From IMG/VR virus record IMGVR_UViG_3300025303_000008, positions 1 to 23,534 of that record: 23,534 bases of DNA; one strand, 5' to 3'. The position numbers and the translations under genes are program-made. Position 1 is the first letter of the stretch; every line of letters begins with the position of its first letter. The notes under the pieces are model-generated. The model made no database searches and was not told the DNA's origin. It was given only the letters and a program-made list of their open reading frames with translations. The DNA is from a virus. Below are positions 1 through 7,528 of this stretch, piece by piece.

Positions 1-1716
1 ATCCGGGCCCCATTTACCGACAAGACCTTTGGACAGGAATACGACGAAATCCTTGGCTCGGTTAAGGATGCCCGGGAGCGCTACCAACGAGAGAACCCGC
101 GTTCGGCTGTGGCTTCTGCTATCGGTGGCGGCGTTATCGGTGGCGGGCAGTTGATGGGAGCAGCCGGCAATCTCGCGAGCCGCGCACTGCCGAACGTTGC
201 CAACCGCCTTAATCAGGGTCTGGCCGGGCGCACGCTCACGGATATCCTCGGCGGCGCTGGTTTCGGTGCTGTCTCGGGATATGGCTATGACGAGGGCGTA
301 CTGAAGGGCGCTGCAATCGGTGGTGGCCTTGGTGCTATAACCCGTCCACTTCTCGCCGCAGGCGGTTCTGTCATCAACTCTGTCGGCGGTCTCATGGGTC
401 TCGGCAATCAGGGCAGGGCGCAGACGGCTATTGCCGATGCTGTGGCTCGATCCGGCCGCTCGGCTCAGGATATCAGCGATGAACTCGCTCGCGCGGCCGC
501 AGCTGGCCAGCCAGAGTATATGGTTGCTGATGCCATGGGCAATGCTGGTCAGCGCATGCTGACGGGTGTTGCTCGGTCTCCGGGAGATATGCGGCAGACG
601 ATTGCAGAAACGCTTCAGGCACGGCAGGCGGGGCAAGCTGACCGCCTCGTCAACGCAGTATCCGAAGGCTTCAACGCTCCTCAGACCGCGGCGCAGGCGC
701 GAGATGCCATGACGGCGGGTCGTACAGCGGCGGCAAACGCCAACTATGGCGCCGCACGTCGCGCAGCCGGAACCGTTGACCCAACGGGAGCAATTCAGGC
801 GGCAGATGACTTCCTCGGCACGGCAGGAAGCATTTCGCGCACCAATATTGCAGATGACACAGTGGAAGGGGCAGTTCGCAGGGCTCGCAGCTTCCTTACC
901 GACGGCCAGAACATCGTCAATGACTTCGATACGGCTTTTCGTGCAAAGGTTGAACTGGACAGCATGATTGAAAATGCTCGTCCGACCGTCCAGCGCGAAC
1001 TGATCCCGATCCGAAACGCCCTAGACGACGCTCTTGCCTCGGCGTCTGATCTATATGCTGGCGCTCGTGACACGTTCCGGCAGCAGAGCCAGGCAATTAA
1101 CGCAATCGATCAGGGCACCGCGGCTTCGTCTAGTCGCGTTCGAGCCGGTGACAGCATCCCTGAATTCCAAGCGATGAATGCAGAGCAACAGGCGGCGTTC
1201 AGAACAGGCTATGCAGATCCGATCATCGGTCGGCTTGAGGCTGCCAGCACTTCGCCTACCACGAATAAGGCTCGGCAGCTTCTCACGACCAAGACGGCGC
1301 AGGAGTTCCCCGCCTTTGCGGCTCCGGGTCAGGGCCCGCAGCTCGGGGAGCGTATCGCCCGCGAACAGACGATGTTCGAGACAGCAAACGCTGCTCTTGG
1401 CGGTTCTCGTACGGCTGACAATCTTTCTGACATCGCTGACGTTGGCGGCTTCGATCCGACGATGATCGGCGCCCTGGCGAGCGGAAACATCAAGTCTGCG
1501 GCTCTACAGGCTCTCACGAGAAGTGCAAACGCCCTTTCTGGCAGGAATACCCAGACTCGCGACCTTATCGCTCAGGCATTGATGGAAACTGCACCGACGC
1601 GCGCCAATGCTCAGCTTCTGCAAGCTGTTCAGCGGGGCGAAAACCTGTCTCGCATCCAGCAGCAGCTAATCAGGGCGCTTATCACTGGCGGCACTTCAAA
1701 CGCCATCGCTAACTAA
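1..1716 (+). CDS. Large phage virion protein, possible DNA-ejection/internal protein (5' end missing)
   Basis: The frame is open from the first base of the window, so the true start lies upstream. A GTG at 109 is probably internal. About 571 residues are visible. The visible N-terminus is charged, followed by glycine-rich hydrophobic stretches (roughly residues 37-65 and 85-135) that could insert in a membrane. The rest is long, alanine/glutamine-rich and predicted helical, ending in a polar tail. No enzymatic motif is visible. The position directly before the tail-fibre genes and the glycine-zipper-like hydrophobic segment followed by a helical body resemble podovirus ejection (internal virion) proteins. 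That role is inferred from composition and context only. It could instead be another tail or head-interior protein. Coding is certain; function is weakly supported. Confidence 0.8.
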   Translation: MRAPFTDKTFGQEYDEILGSVKDARERYQRENPRSAVASAIGGGVIGGGQLMGAAGNLASRALPNVANRLNQGLAGRTLTDILGGAGFGAVSGYGYDEGVLKGAAIGGGLGAITRPLLAAGGSVINSVGGLMGLGNQGRAQTAIADAVARSGRSAQDISDELARAAAAGQPEYMVADAMGNAGQRMLTGVARSPGDMRQTIAETLQARQAGQADRLVNAVSEGFNAPQTAAQARDAMTAGRTAAANANYGAARRAAGTVDPTGAIQAADDFLGTAGSISRTNIADDTVEGAVRRARSFLTDGQNIVNDFDTAFRAKVELDSMIENARPTVQRELIPIRNALDDALASASDLYAGARDTFRQQSQAINAIDQGTAASSSRVRAGDSIPEFQAMNAEQQAAFRTGYADPIIGRLEAASTSPTTNKARQLLTTKTAQEFPAFAAPGQGPQLGERIAREQTMFETANAALGGSRTADNLSDIADVGGFDPTMIGALASGNIKSAALQALTRSANALSGRNTQTRDLIAQALMETAPTRANAQLLQAVQRGENLSRIQQQLIRALITGGTSNAIAN

Positions 1717-1910
1717 AACGGCCAGCCCACTCGGGCGAAATACAGGCCAGTAACAGTAACTATCCACGGCAGGGCATCCCATAGGGTGCGCTTCGATCCG
1801 TGAACTCGCTCCTCCCATGTCCGATCGAAGTCGGGAAGCATCTGCTTCTGCGGCTCGTTCGGATCGTGATCGATCGTCTTCAAGAAATCTCCAAAATCTG
1901 AGGTATCCAA
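1713..1910 (-). CDS. Possible small antisense-strand membrane-anchored protein
   Basis: This 65-aa leftward frame fills the only gap between the upstream virion gene and the collar gene. It would start at a TTG (the only usable start after an in-frame stop) with a GGGG-rich weak ribosome site just upstream. The protein has an acidic/charged first half and a tryptophan-rich C-terminal hydrophobic stretch (about residues 44-63, LWDALPWIVTVTGLYFARVG) that could be one membrane helix. Its stop overlaps the stop of the upstream rightward gene, a compact convergent arrangement. No family is recognised. The alternative is that the 193-base gap is non-coding leader for the collar gene. The natural-looking protein argues for a gene; the TTG start and lone reverse orientation among late genes argue against. 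Confidence 0.35.
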   Translation of the reverse strand: MDTSDFGDFLKTIDHDPNEPQKQMLPDFDRTWEERVHGSKRTLWDALPWIVTVTGLYFARVGWPF

Positions 1911-2734
1911 TGCCCCGCAACGGTTCCGGTGTGGCGAGCATCGTCAACACTTTTACACCATTGACGACCGCCGACGCAAATCAGGTGAACGCGAATTTCA
2001 CCGATGTAGCGACGATGATCACGGATTCTCTGCCCCGAGACGGCCAGGCCGGGATGACTGGGCAGTTACTTGCCATCTCTGGCGCGACCGGGGAACCAGG
2101 AATTTCGTGGACGGCGGATCCTGACACGGGTATCCGCAGGCCCTCTGGAAATGAGATGGCCCTGGTGTGCGGTGGCACTGATATCTTCTCCGTATCGACC
2201 ACAGTGGCGACATCTACCGTCCCCGTTGCCGTCAATGACGCCCCGACAACCGGAGACCACCTCACCAACAAGACCTACGTGGACGCGCAAAACGCCATTT
2301 GGTCTCCCATAGGCAAAGTTGACATGTTCGCGGGTAACTCGGCCCCTACTGGTTGGCTTGAGTGTGACGGGGCTGCCGTGTCCCGCACTACATATGCCGC
2401 CCTCTACGCCGTTATCGGCACTGTTTGGGGGGCGGGCGACGGATCGACAACCTTCAACGTCCCAGATCTCAGAGGTGAGTTTGTCCGAGGCTGGGATCAT
2501 GGGAGAGGCATCGACGCAAGCCGAGCCTTCGCTTCCGCCCAAGCGGACTCGATCAAGTCTCACGCCCACCCACTGACCGACTTTAAGCTTGTCAATGCTG
2601 ACATTATCCAGCCGCCACAGACAGGCTCAGAAATTTCCAAGGCCGGCCCAGGGAGTGCCGTAGACACCGGATCTTTCGGCGGCTCCGAAACGCGCCCTCG
2701 AAACATCGCCCTCATGTTTATCATTAAGACTTAA
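1910..2734 (+). CDS. Tail fibre protein with phage tail-collar domain
   Basis: A 274-aa structural protein, probably part of the adsorption apparatus. The start at 1910 is chosen because GAGGT lies just upstream and because the N-terminus (MPRNGSGV) matches that of the next gene (MPRDNSGV). Residues 1-50 form an N-terminal module shared with that neighbour. Residues 116-126 (DHLTNKTYVDA) resemble the segment found before fibre domains in many phage fibres. Residues 134-190 are a tail-collar domain, with W-L-x-C-D-G (149-154) and PDLRG (185-189). A SHAH segment follows (217-220), and the C-terminus ends with the typical RPRNIALMFIIKT-type strand. This domain is known from T4 short tail fibres and many phage fibres, where it forms the trimeric receptor-binding end. 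The family call is strong; the receptor cannot be inferred. Confidence 0.88.
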   Translation: MPRNGSGVASIVNTFTPLTTADANQVNANFTDVATMITDSLPRDGQAGMTGQLLAISGATGEPGISWTADPDTGIRRPSGNEMALVCGGTDIFSVSTTVATSTVPVAVNDAPTTGDHLTNKTYVDAQNAIWSPIGKVDMFAGNSAPTGWLECDGAAVSRTTYAALYAVIGTVWGAGDGSTTFNVPDLRGEFVRGWDHGRGIDASRAFASAQADSIKSHAHPLTDFKLVNADIIQPPQTGSEISKAGPGSAVDTGSFGGSETRPRNIALMFIIKT

Positions 2735-2744
2735 GAGGTCACAC

Positions 2745-3074
2745 ATGCCCAGAGACAACAGCGGCGTTGTGACGCTGCCGACAAACGATTCCTCCCCGGC
2801 TGCCCCTCGCAACGTCATCCGATCATCAGATTTTAACGAGCTGATGACCGACATTTCCTCGATGATGCAGGACAGCCTTTCCCGATCCGGCAAGGGAGGG
2901 ATGACCTCAGATCTAGATCTTGATGGCAACGACCTGCTCAACCCTGGGAATTTCGGCCTTTTGGTCAAAACATATTTAGACACTCTGCCGGTGGTGAACG
3001 ACGGCAACATATCAGGCCTCTCTGCTGGCGACTACTACTTCAACGGCGGTTTGCTCGCCAAAGTCCTCCCGTAA
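2745..3074 (+). CDS. Short fibre-associated protein sharing the collar protein's N-terminal module
   Basis: A 109-aa protein starting 10 bases after the collar gene, with AGAGGT upstream of the ATG. Its first 50 residues parallel the collar protein: the MPRxxSGV start, then D-I/V-x-x-M-x-x-D-S-L-x-R-x-G-x-x-G-M-T. After that it has a LDLDGNDLLNPGNF stretch, common in phage fibre shafts, and ends at an aromatic-rich sequence (GDYYFNGG). There is no collar domain. It could be an adaptor joining the following tail spike to the tail through the shared module, or a fibre reduced to its shaft-proximal part. This is inference from the shared N-terminus and location; no named family is recognised beyond fibre-like sequence. 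Confidence 0.72.
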   Translation: MPRDNSGVVTLPTNDSSPAAPRNVIRSSDFNELMTDISSMMQDSLSRSGKGGMTSDLDLDGNDLLNPGNFGLLVKTYLDTLPVVNDGNISGLSAGDYYFNGGLLAKVLP

Positions 3075-3089
3075 ATAGGTAAAATCACC

Positions 3090-4844
3090 ATGAAATCTGT
3101 ACGCTTCGCGCTCGCGGCGTTGACGGCGCTTGCCTACTCGTCTGCTGTTTTTGCCCAGCAGTTGCCGTCCCCGGCATTCAACAACCTGACGGTCAACGGC
3201 AATCTCAACCTGCCCTCCAAGTCGGCGAACAACTTCTTCGCCGCCCCGGATGGCAGTTCGGGCGCTCCGACGTTCCGCCCGCTTGTTGTGGGTGACATGC
3301 CGGCTGATATGTCGGCTATCGGTATCACGTCCCTTTCGCAGGCGAAGACGGCCGCTCAGTGGATCACCTATGTTGGCGGCAACGGCATCATTCCCGGTTG
3401 CGTTGGCAATGGGATCGCCGATGATACGACGTGCCTCACGGCGGCGATGACGGCGCGCCCCTTTGGCACTCTCCAGCTCGGCAACGGTATCTATCGCATC
3501 ACCAGCGGGATCACCATTCCGGCAGGCCTGACGGTTCTCGGCAACGGTGGCGGTGGTGGCCAGTACGATTTCACCTGTGATGTCGGTATCCGCGTGGCTG
3601 CCGCTGGCATTAACGCAATCACGATGTCGGCCGGCTCGAAGCTGCTGAACACCTGCATCGACTATGCGACGACGCCGACCAGCAACGCGGCGGTCTTTGC
3701 GGGCGCCAGTGCAAACAGCGTCGTCATTTCCGATGTGCAGATCAACAAGGCGTTTATCGGCATCGACATCACCGGGAGCGGTGGCACGCAGAACGTTGAT
3801 GGCGTCATCCGTCACAACGTCATCACTCCGCGCAACGTCTCCGGCGCGATGGGCATCCGCGTGGGGAACGCCTCGACGGGCGCCAGCACCGTAGACACGC
3901 AGATCCTCGGGAACACCGTTTATTGCTATGACGGTGGCCTTTCCGACGCGATCGGCATGAAGTTCCTCGACAGTGGCGGCTCACTTGTCACGGCTAACGC
4001 CGTCTATGGCTGTGGTGTCGGAACCCAGATCTACCCCGGCGCCAACCAGGCAGCCATCTGGAACTACTTCACCGGGACCGTGGTCGGCGACACCAGCAAG
4101 ACGAATGACCTTTACATCAACACCTTCGCGGCCTCTGCTCAGGTGCGTGGCAATCAGTTCGCTGGTTCGTGGACTTCGAGCGCCGCCGCTGAGGCCGTCT
4201 ACATCGATAACAGCGCAAGCGGTGTCGTCTACGGCAACCACTTCGTCGGCCACCGTGCTTACATCTCCACCAATCAGACCGGGTTCCGCGTTCGTGGCGG
4301 CGCTAAGTTCTCGCTGGACAGCAGCACGGTATGCGCGGGCGCCACCAGCACCGGGACGGCCGTTCTCATTGAGGCCTCGGCCAGCGATAGTGCTGTGCGG
4401 GGCAACTCGATCGGCGTCTGCGATAACGTCGGCGGCGGCACGCTGACCAACGGGATTTCGATCACCCAGAGTTCATCAAACCTTGTTGGCGTCGTCGCCA
4501 ATAACTCGATCATCGGGACGACGAACGCCTTCGTCTACACGCCGACTGGTGGCAATGCGACCTCTGCCATCATCCACGACAATCTGGGCGTTGATAACGC
4601 CGGGGGCGCCGTCACTGGCGGGACGACGATCACCTTGCCGGTGACGAAGTTTGTCGTCGTGAACGGCCCGGCGACCGTGACCACCATAAACGGCGGCTGG
4701 TCATCCAGAGAAGTCACGCTGTCGAACAATGGCACGATCACCTACAACACTGGCGGGAACATCTGCAACGCTCTCTCCGGCGCATCTGGAACCCTGACAA
4801 CCGCCATTTATGACGGTAGCTCTGCCTGCTGGCGCCTCAAATAG
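3090..4844 (+). CDS. Tail spike, pectate-lyase-like beta-helix protein with N-terminal signal peptide
   Basis: A 584-aa protein probably acting as the host-surface recognition or depolymerising spike. Residues 1-22 are a textbook Sec signal: MKSVR, a hydrophobic core (FALAALTALAYSSAV) and a VFA|QQ cleavage site. Residues 23-75 resemble phage fibre N-termini (FNNLTVNGNLNL, then PTFRPLVVGDMP). From about residue 100 to 500 there are repeated short glycine/asparagine/valine-rich strands (GNGIYRITSGITI, NSVVISDVQINKAFIGIDITG, VRGNQFAG and similar) typical of right-handed parallel beta-helices. The C-terminus has threonine/glycine-rich strands ending in SSACWRLK. Catalytic residues cannot be assigned. 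A start codon 15 bases after the previous stop and its location among fibre genes support a virion role. A signal peptide on a tail protein is unusual. Fold is confident; enzyme activity is unproven. Confidence 0.82.
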   Translation: MKSVRFALAALTALAYSSAVFAQQLPSPAFNNLTVNGNLNLPSKSANNFFAAPDGSSGAPTFRPLVVGDMPADMSAIGITSLSQAKTAAQWITYVGGNGIIPGCVGNGIADDTTCLTAAMTARPFGTLQLGNGIYRITSGITIPAGLTVLGNGGGGGQYDFTCDVGIRVAAAGINAITMSAGSKLLNTCIDYATTPTSNAAVFAGASANSVVISDVQINKAFIGIDITGSGGTQNVDGVIRHNVITPRNVSGAMGIRVGNASTGASTVDTQILGNTVYCYDGGLSDAIGMKFLDSGGSLVTANAVYGCGVGTQIYPGANQAAIWNYFTGTVVGDTSKTNDLYINTFAASAQVRGNQFAGSWTSSAAAEAVYIDNSASGVVYGNHFVGHRAYISTNQTGFRVRGGAKFSLDSSTVCAGATSTGTAVLIEASASDSAVRGNSIGVCDNVGGGTLTNGISITQSSSNLVGVVANNSIIGTTNAFVYTPTGGNATSAIIHDNLGVDNAGGAVTGGTTITLPVTKFVVVNGPATVTTINGGWSSREVTLSNNGTITYNTGGNICNALSGASGTLTTAIYDGSSACWRLK

Positions 4845-4876
4845 GAGTTGCGGCGCCAAAACCTCGCTTATAGTGT

Positions 4877-4909
4877 GCACGCCAGTTTCTTTTGGGAGAG
4901 TTGGCGTGC
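4877..4909 (+). promoter_or_regulatory. Inverted repeat overlapping the methyltransferase start codon
   Basis: GCACGCCA at 4877-4884 is the exact reverse complement of TGGCGTGC at 4902-4909, and the flanking T/A pair (4876/4910) makes nine pairs. The 17-base loop carries the purine-rich GGGAGAG ribosome site (4894-4900). The right arm contains the GTG start codon (4906-4908). In the mRNA this would bury the start codon while leaving the ribosome site in the loop. A role in limiting translation of the methyltransferase is inference; the repeat itself is directly visible. Confidence 0.5.
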
Positions 4910-5775
4910 AGGTTGAGGAAATCATCAACAAATACCGAGTGGCAGAAGGATATATCGAGACCCCGGAGGGTTGCTGGACGAACTTCCTCGGCCTTCACAC
5001 CAAGACGGATCTGTTCGTCGGCGGCGAGAAGCATAACGGCGAGTTTGTCCACAGGATGCCGATCCCTGATGATGGCTTCTATGGTGGCGCTTATGAGCAC
5101 GCCACGCTCCTGACGGCGATCGATATCCGCCGAGGCCATCACAAGTTCACGGCTGTAGAGCTTGGCGCTGGCTGGGGACCTTGGATTTCAGCTGCCGGCG
5201 TTGTCTGTGCCCGCGCTGGCTTCCCGAATATTCATCTTGTCGGGGTCGAAGCGGACGCTGGCAAGTATGAGCGCATGCGGGAGCATATGCGGATTAACGG
5301 CGTCGATCGTCGCTGTGATGTCAAGTTGATCCGCGGGGCCGCATGGGAAAGCGACACTACGCTCTCGTTCCCGAAGACAGAGGCGCTCGACTATGGCGGC
5401 TCCCCGACCGAGAGCAAGGGGAACACTGACTATCGCGGCAAGGAATACGAGACCGAGGAAATCCCGGCGTTCTCCTTCCAGACGATCTGCCGGGATCTCG
5501 ACATCATCGATTTTGCTCACTGGGATATCCAGGGTGCAGAGTGGAACGTGGCGCAGAGCTGCAAGGACTTCCTAGACGAGAAGGTCCGCTTCATGTTCAT
5601 CGGCACCCATAGCCGATACATCGAGGGCAATCTGCTGAACATGTTCTTCGAAATGGGTTGGGACGTGATGCACCAATCACCGTGCAGCATGCTCTACGAT
5701 CGCAACAGGGCAAATCTCGTGGCTATGACTGCCCAAGACGGGACGATGGCTCTCCGGAATCCCAAGCTCGCCTGA
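4906..5775 (+). CDS. FkbM-type SAM-dependent methyltransferase
   Basis: A 289-aa protein. The GTG at 4906 is preferred because GGGAGAG lies five bases upstream. An in-frame ATG at 4810 would overlap the spike gene and add a non-conserved leader. The SAM-binding motif is VELGAGWGPW (about residues 84-93), followed by the acidic motif LVGVEAD (about 112-118). An FkbM-like WDIQGAEWNV signature lies at about residues 206-215. FkbM enzymes typically O-methylate sugars or polyketides. Placement directly after the tail spike and before the terminator suggests either modification of a host surface glycan (changing phage receptors) or of a virion component. Methyltransferase identity is strong; substrate is inference. 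It is not essential-looking and may be a lysogenic-conversion or moron gene. Confidence 0.85.
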   Translation: MQVEEIINKYRVAEGYIETPEGCWTNFLGLHTKTDLFVGGEKHNGEFVHRMPIPDDGFYGGAYEHATLLTAIDIRRGHHKFTAVELGAGWGPWISAAGVVCARAGFPNIHLVGVEADAGKYERMREHMRINGVDRRCDVKLIRGAAWESDTTLSFPKTEALDYGGSPTESKGNTDYRGKEYETEEIPAFSFQTICRDLDIIDFAHWDIQGAEWNVAQSCKDFLDEKVRFMFIGTHSRYIEGNLLNMFFEMGWDVMHQSPCSMLYDRNRANLVAMTAQDGTMALRNPKLA

Positions 5776-5807
5776 CCAGGCCTCAAGTACAACAGACGCA
5801 CTCTCAG

Positions 5808-5833
5808 CCCCGCCATCGAGCGGGGTTTTTCTT
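5808..5833 (+). terminator. Rho-independent terminator after the tail/methyltransferase genes
   Basis: CCCCGC (5808-5813) pairs with GCGGGG (5820-5825) around a six-base loop and is followed immediately by TTTTTCTTT. It lies 32 bases after the methyltransferase stop and 22 bases before the endolysin start. It would end or attenuate transcripts of the tail genes before the lysis cassette. Confidence 0.85.
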
Positions 5834-5854
5834 TGCCATCATCAAAGGTGAACC

Positions 5855-6613
5855 ATGAACAGAGCCGCGTTCTACGCAGCACTGCGCCGACGCACGTCTG
5901 GCGTATTCGGAACTAGCTTGTCCACGAAGCAGGTTGCTGGCATCGAAGCCATCATCGATGAAGCCGAACGGCGCGGCACGAGCCTCTTTCACCTAGCGGC
6001 CATCCTTTCGGAAGCGTATCACGAGACGGGCGGCCAGATGGAGCCTGTCAAGGAAACCGTCTACGCCAGCAGCAAGGACCGGAATCCTTCTGACGCAACG
6101 GTTATCGCTCGCCTCGATGCTGCGTTTGCTAAGGGGAAGTTGCCTTGGGTGTCGAAGCCCTATTGGCGCTCGGGATGGTTCGGCCGAGGACTTATCCAGC
6201 TCACCCACGAGGCCAACTACGACAAGTTCGGGGTGACGAAGGAATCTGCCCTCGACCTCAAGACCTCGGTGCGGGTCATGTTCGACGGCATGTCAAAGGG
6301 CCTGTTCACCGGCAAGAAGCTGTCTGATTACGATTATCTCGTGACCAAGACGCCGGCAGTGCCAGGCTTCCGATATTACGCCTCCCGCGCCATCGTGAAC
6401 GGCGACACAGCCGCGAACGGGGCGAAGATCGAGGAATACGCCAAGGCCTTCGAAAGCGCTCTCAGAGAAGCCGGTTACAGGCAAACCGCGCCCATCCCCA
6501 CTCCCAAGCCTGAACAGCCCGTCAATCCGGAGCCGCAGCCGGCGCCAAGCAAAGGCGGATTCGCAAGGCTTCTCGAAATCATCCTCAACATCATCGCGAA
6601 ATGGAGAGCCTGA
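5855..6613 (+). CDS. Endolysin, glycoside hydrolase family 19 (chitinase-like muramidase)
   Basis: A 252-aa peptidoglycan-degrading enzyme for host lysis. Residues 45-60 (FHLAAILSEAYHETGG) hold the GH19 helix with the catalytic glutamate in HETGG (E57). GRGLIQLTHEANY (110-122) is the second family signature. AIVNGD lies near residue 180. There is no N-terminal signal peptide. After a proline-rich linker (about 208-232) there is a C-terminal amphipathic, hydrophobic helix (GFARLLEIILNIIAKWRA) that might associate with the membrane. AAAGGTG precedes the ATG, and the stop overlaps the next start (TGATG). The neighbours are a membrane protein and spanins, the expected lysis order. Known phage GH19 enzymes cleave peptidoglycan glycan strands. 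The call is confident; the role of the terminal helix is inference. Confidence 0.9.
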   Translation: MNRAAFYAALRRRTSGVFGTSLSTKQVAGIEAIIDEAERRGTSLFHLAAILSEAYHETGGQMEPVKETVYASSKDRNPSDATVIARLDAAFAKGKLPWVSKPYWRSGWFGRGLIQLTHEANYDKFGVTKESALDLKTSVRVMFDGMSKGLFTGKKLSDYDYLVTKTPAVPGFRYYASRAIVNGDTAANGAKIEEYAKAFESALREAGYRQTAPIPTPKPEQPVNPEPQPAPSKGGFARLLEIILNIIAKWRA

Positions 6614-6816
6614 TGGCTGCCGTCATTGCCCGCATCATCCTGCGCTATGGGGCCGGGTTCCTCGTCGCAAAGGGATTACTTGCTCCAGAGGCCGGGGCAC
6701 AGCTTTCCACGGACCCGGATATGCAAATGCTTCTGCAGGTAGGAGCGGGCGGTGTGGCCTTTGTGGTATCCGAGGGATGGTATTTCTTCGCTCGCCGGAT
6801 GGGCTGGGCGAAATGA
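6613..6816 (+). CDS. Small membrane protein, candidate holin
   Basis: 67 aa. The ATG at 6613 is preferred over 6601 because GGAGAG lies just before it and the junction with the endolysin is a TGATG overlap. Two hydrophobic stretches (about residues 3-25 and 43-60) are separated by a short acidic turn with LSTDPDM, and a basic RRMGWAK tail follows. This two-helix topology, size and position between endolysin and spanin genes fit a class II-like holin. No specific holin family is recognised. The next gene overlaps its stop by ATGA, suggesting translational coupling. Confidence 0.7.
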   Translation: MAAVIARIILRYGAGFLVAKGLLAPEAGAQLSTDPDMQMLLQVGAGGVAFVVSEGWYFFARRMGWAK

Positions 6817-7118
6817 TCGGTCTTCTCGACATTCCTAAGCTTCTCGCCGCTATGGCGCTTGGCATGGTCGTGGCTGGGCCTATCGCCTACTTCCAAGGCA
6901 AAGCTCACCAGCGCCAGGCTATGGCCGTCGAAACCCTCGAATCCTCCGTCAAGATCCTCCGCAAGAAAGGCGAGATCGATGCGCAAGTCTCTTCTTCTGC
7001 TGCCTCTGATCTGTGTGCCTCTTATGGCCTGCCAATCGACGACGAAAGGGAATGCGTGCGACGGCTTCAAACCGCTGCGGCCGAAACTGGAGACGACGGT
7101 CTACATTCTCCAGAATGA
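6813..7118 (+). CDS. Rz-like inner-membrane spanin (i-spanin)
   Basis: A 101-aa protein starting at the ATGA overlap with the candidate holin. An N-terminal transmembrane segment (about residues 7-27, PKLLAAMALGMVVAGPIAYF) is followed by a helical, charged periplasmic region (KAHQRQAMAVETLESSVKILRKKG) and the short motif LCASYGLPIDDERECVRRL. The architecture matches Rz proteins, which span the periplasm from the inner membrane and fuse the two membranes at the end of lysis. The decisive support is the lipoprotein gene nested in its 3' half in another frame, as in lambda Rz/Rz1. Confidence 0.78.
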   Translation: MIGLLDIPKLLAAMALGMVVAGPIAYFQGKAHQRQAMAVETLESSVKILRKKGEIDAQVSSSAASDLCASYGLPIDDERECVRRLQTAAAETGDDGLHSPE

Positions 7119-7185
7119 TCGCCCCTTTGCGAACGACGTAGCCGCTCACAACCGGCTTCTCCAAACCCTCAAGTGCAACAACTAA
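6979..7185 (+). CDS. Rz1-like outer-membrane lipoprotein spanin (o-spanin)
   Basis: 68 aa, beginning inside the Rz-like gene in a shifted frame (140-base overlap) and ending 67 bases after it. The ATG at 6979 is preceded by AAGGCGAG. The N-terminus is a lipoprotein signal: MRKSLLLLPLICVPLMAC, with a lipobox LMAC, so Cys18 would be lipidated and sent to the outer membrane. The mature part is short (50 aa) and ends in TLKCNN. In known systems the o-spanin pairs with Rz across the periplasm to disrupt the outer membrane. The overlapping arrangement plus lipobox make the call strong even without sequence family recognition. Confidence 0.82.
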   Translation: MRKSLLLLPLICVPLMACQSTTKGNACDGFKPLRPKLETTVYILQNDRPFANDVAAHNRLLQTLKCNN

Positions 7186-7195
7186 AGGACATCTC

Positions 7196-7525
7196 ATGCG
7201 TTCCATGGAAGAAATCGTAGCAGCCGGTGTAAAATGCCAAGCGGCAATCGATAAGCACCTCACGGCGGCTTATAAAGAGGCTCTGAAGTGCGCGAAGATC
7301 ACCGAGAAAGGTGTGGCTGCCGGGATGGTGTCGAAGGCCATCGCCGCCAAGACGATCATTGCAGACGCACGATCGATCCCAGGTCAGATTGCACTGGTTG
7401 CCGCGGCGGCTGCTCGCTTGCATGCTGAACAGACCCGTATTTGCCAAATGAACGGGGTTGATACCCCGGCTCCGGCATCAGTAGGCGGCGTTGAGATCAG
7501 TCCCATGGGCGGCGGAGGGCGATAG
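7196..7525 (+). CDS. Unknown alanine-rich phage protein
   Basis: A 109-aa protein with AAAGGAC seven bases before the ATG. It follows the spanin gene after ten bases and precedes a membrane-protein gene. Residues 1-85 are predicted helical and alanine/lysine-rich (for example AAGVKCQAAIDKHLTAAYKEALKC and KAIAAKTIIADA). The C-terminus is a flexible proline/glycine tail ending GGGGR. Cysteines occur at about residues 14, 32 and 82. No signal peptide or recognised domain is present. Location suggests a lysis-region accessory or a late minor protein; function is unknown. Confidence 0.7.
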   Translation: MRSMEEIVAAGVKCQAAIDKHLTAAYKEALKCAKITEKGVAAGMVSKAIAAKTIIADARSIPGQIALVAAAAARLHAEQTRICQMNGVDTPAPASVGGVEISPMGGGGR

Positions 7526-7528
7526 CCT

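Noticed and set aside
3012-3815. 267-aa minus-strand open frame
   Set aside because: It lies entirely opposite the tail spike; its arginine/aspartate-rich repetitive composition is typical of a shadow of GC-rich coding DNA.
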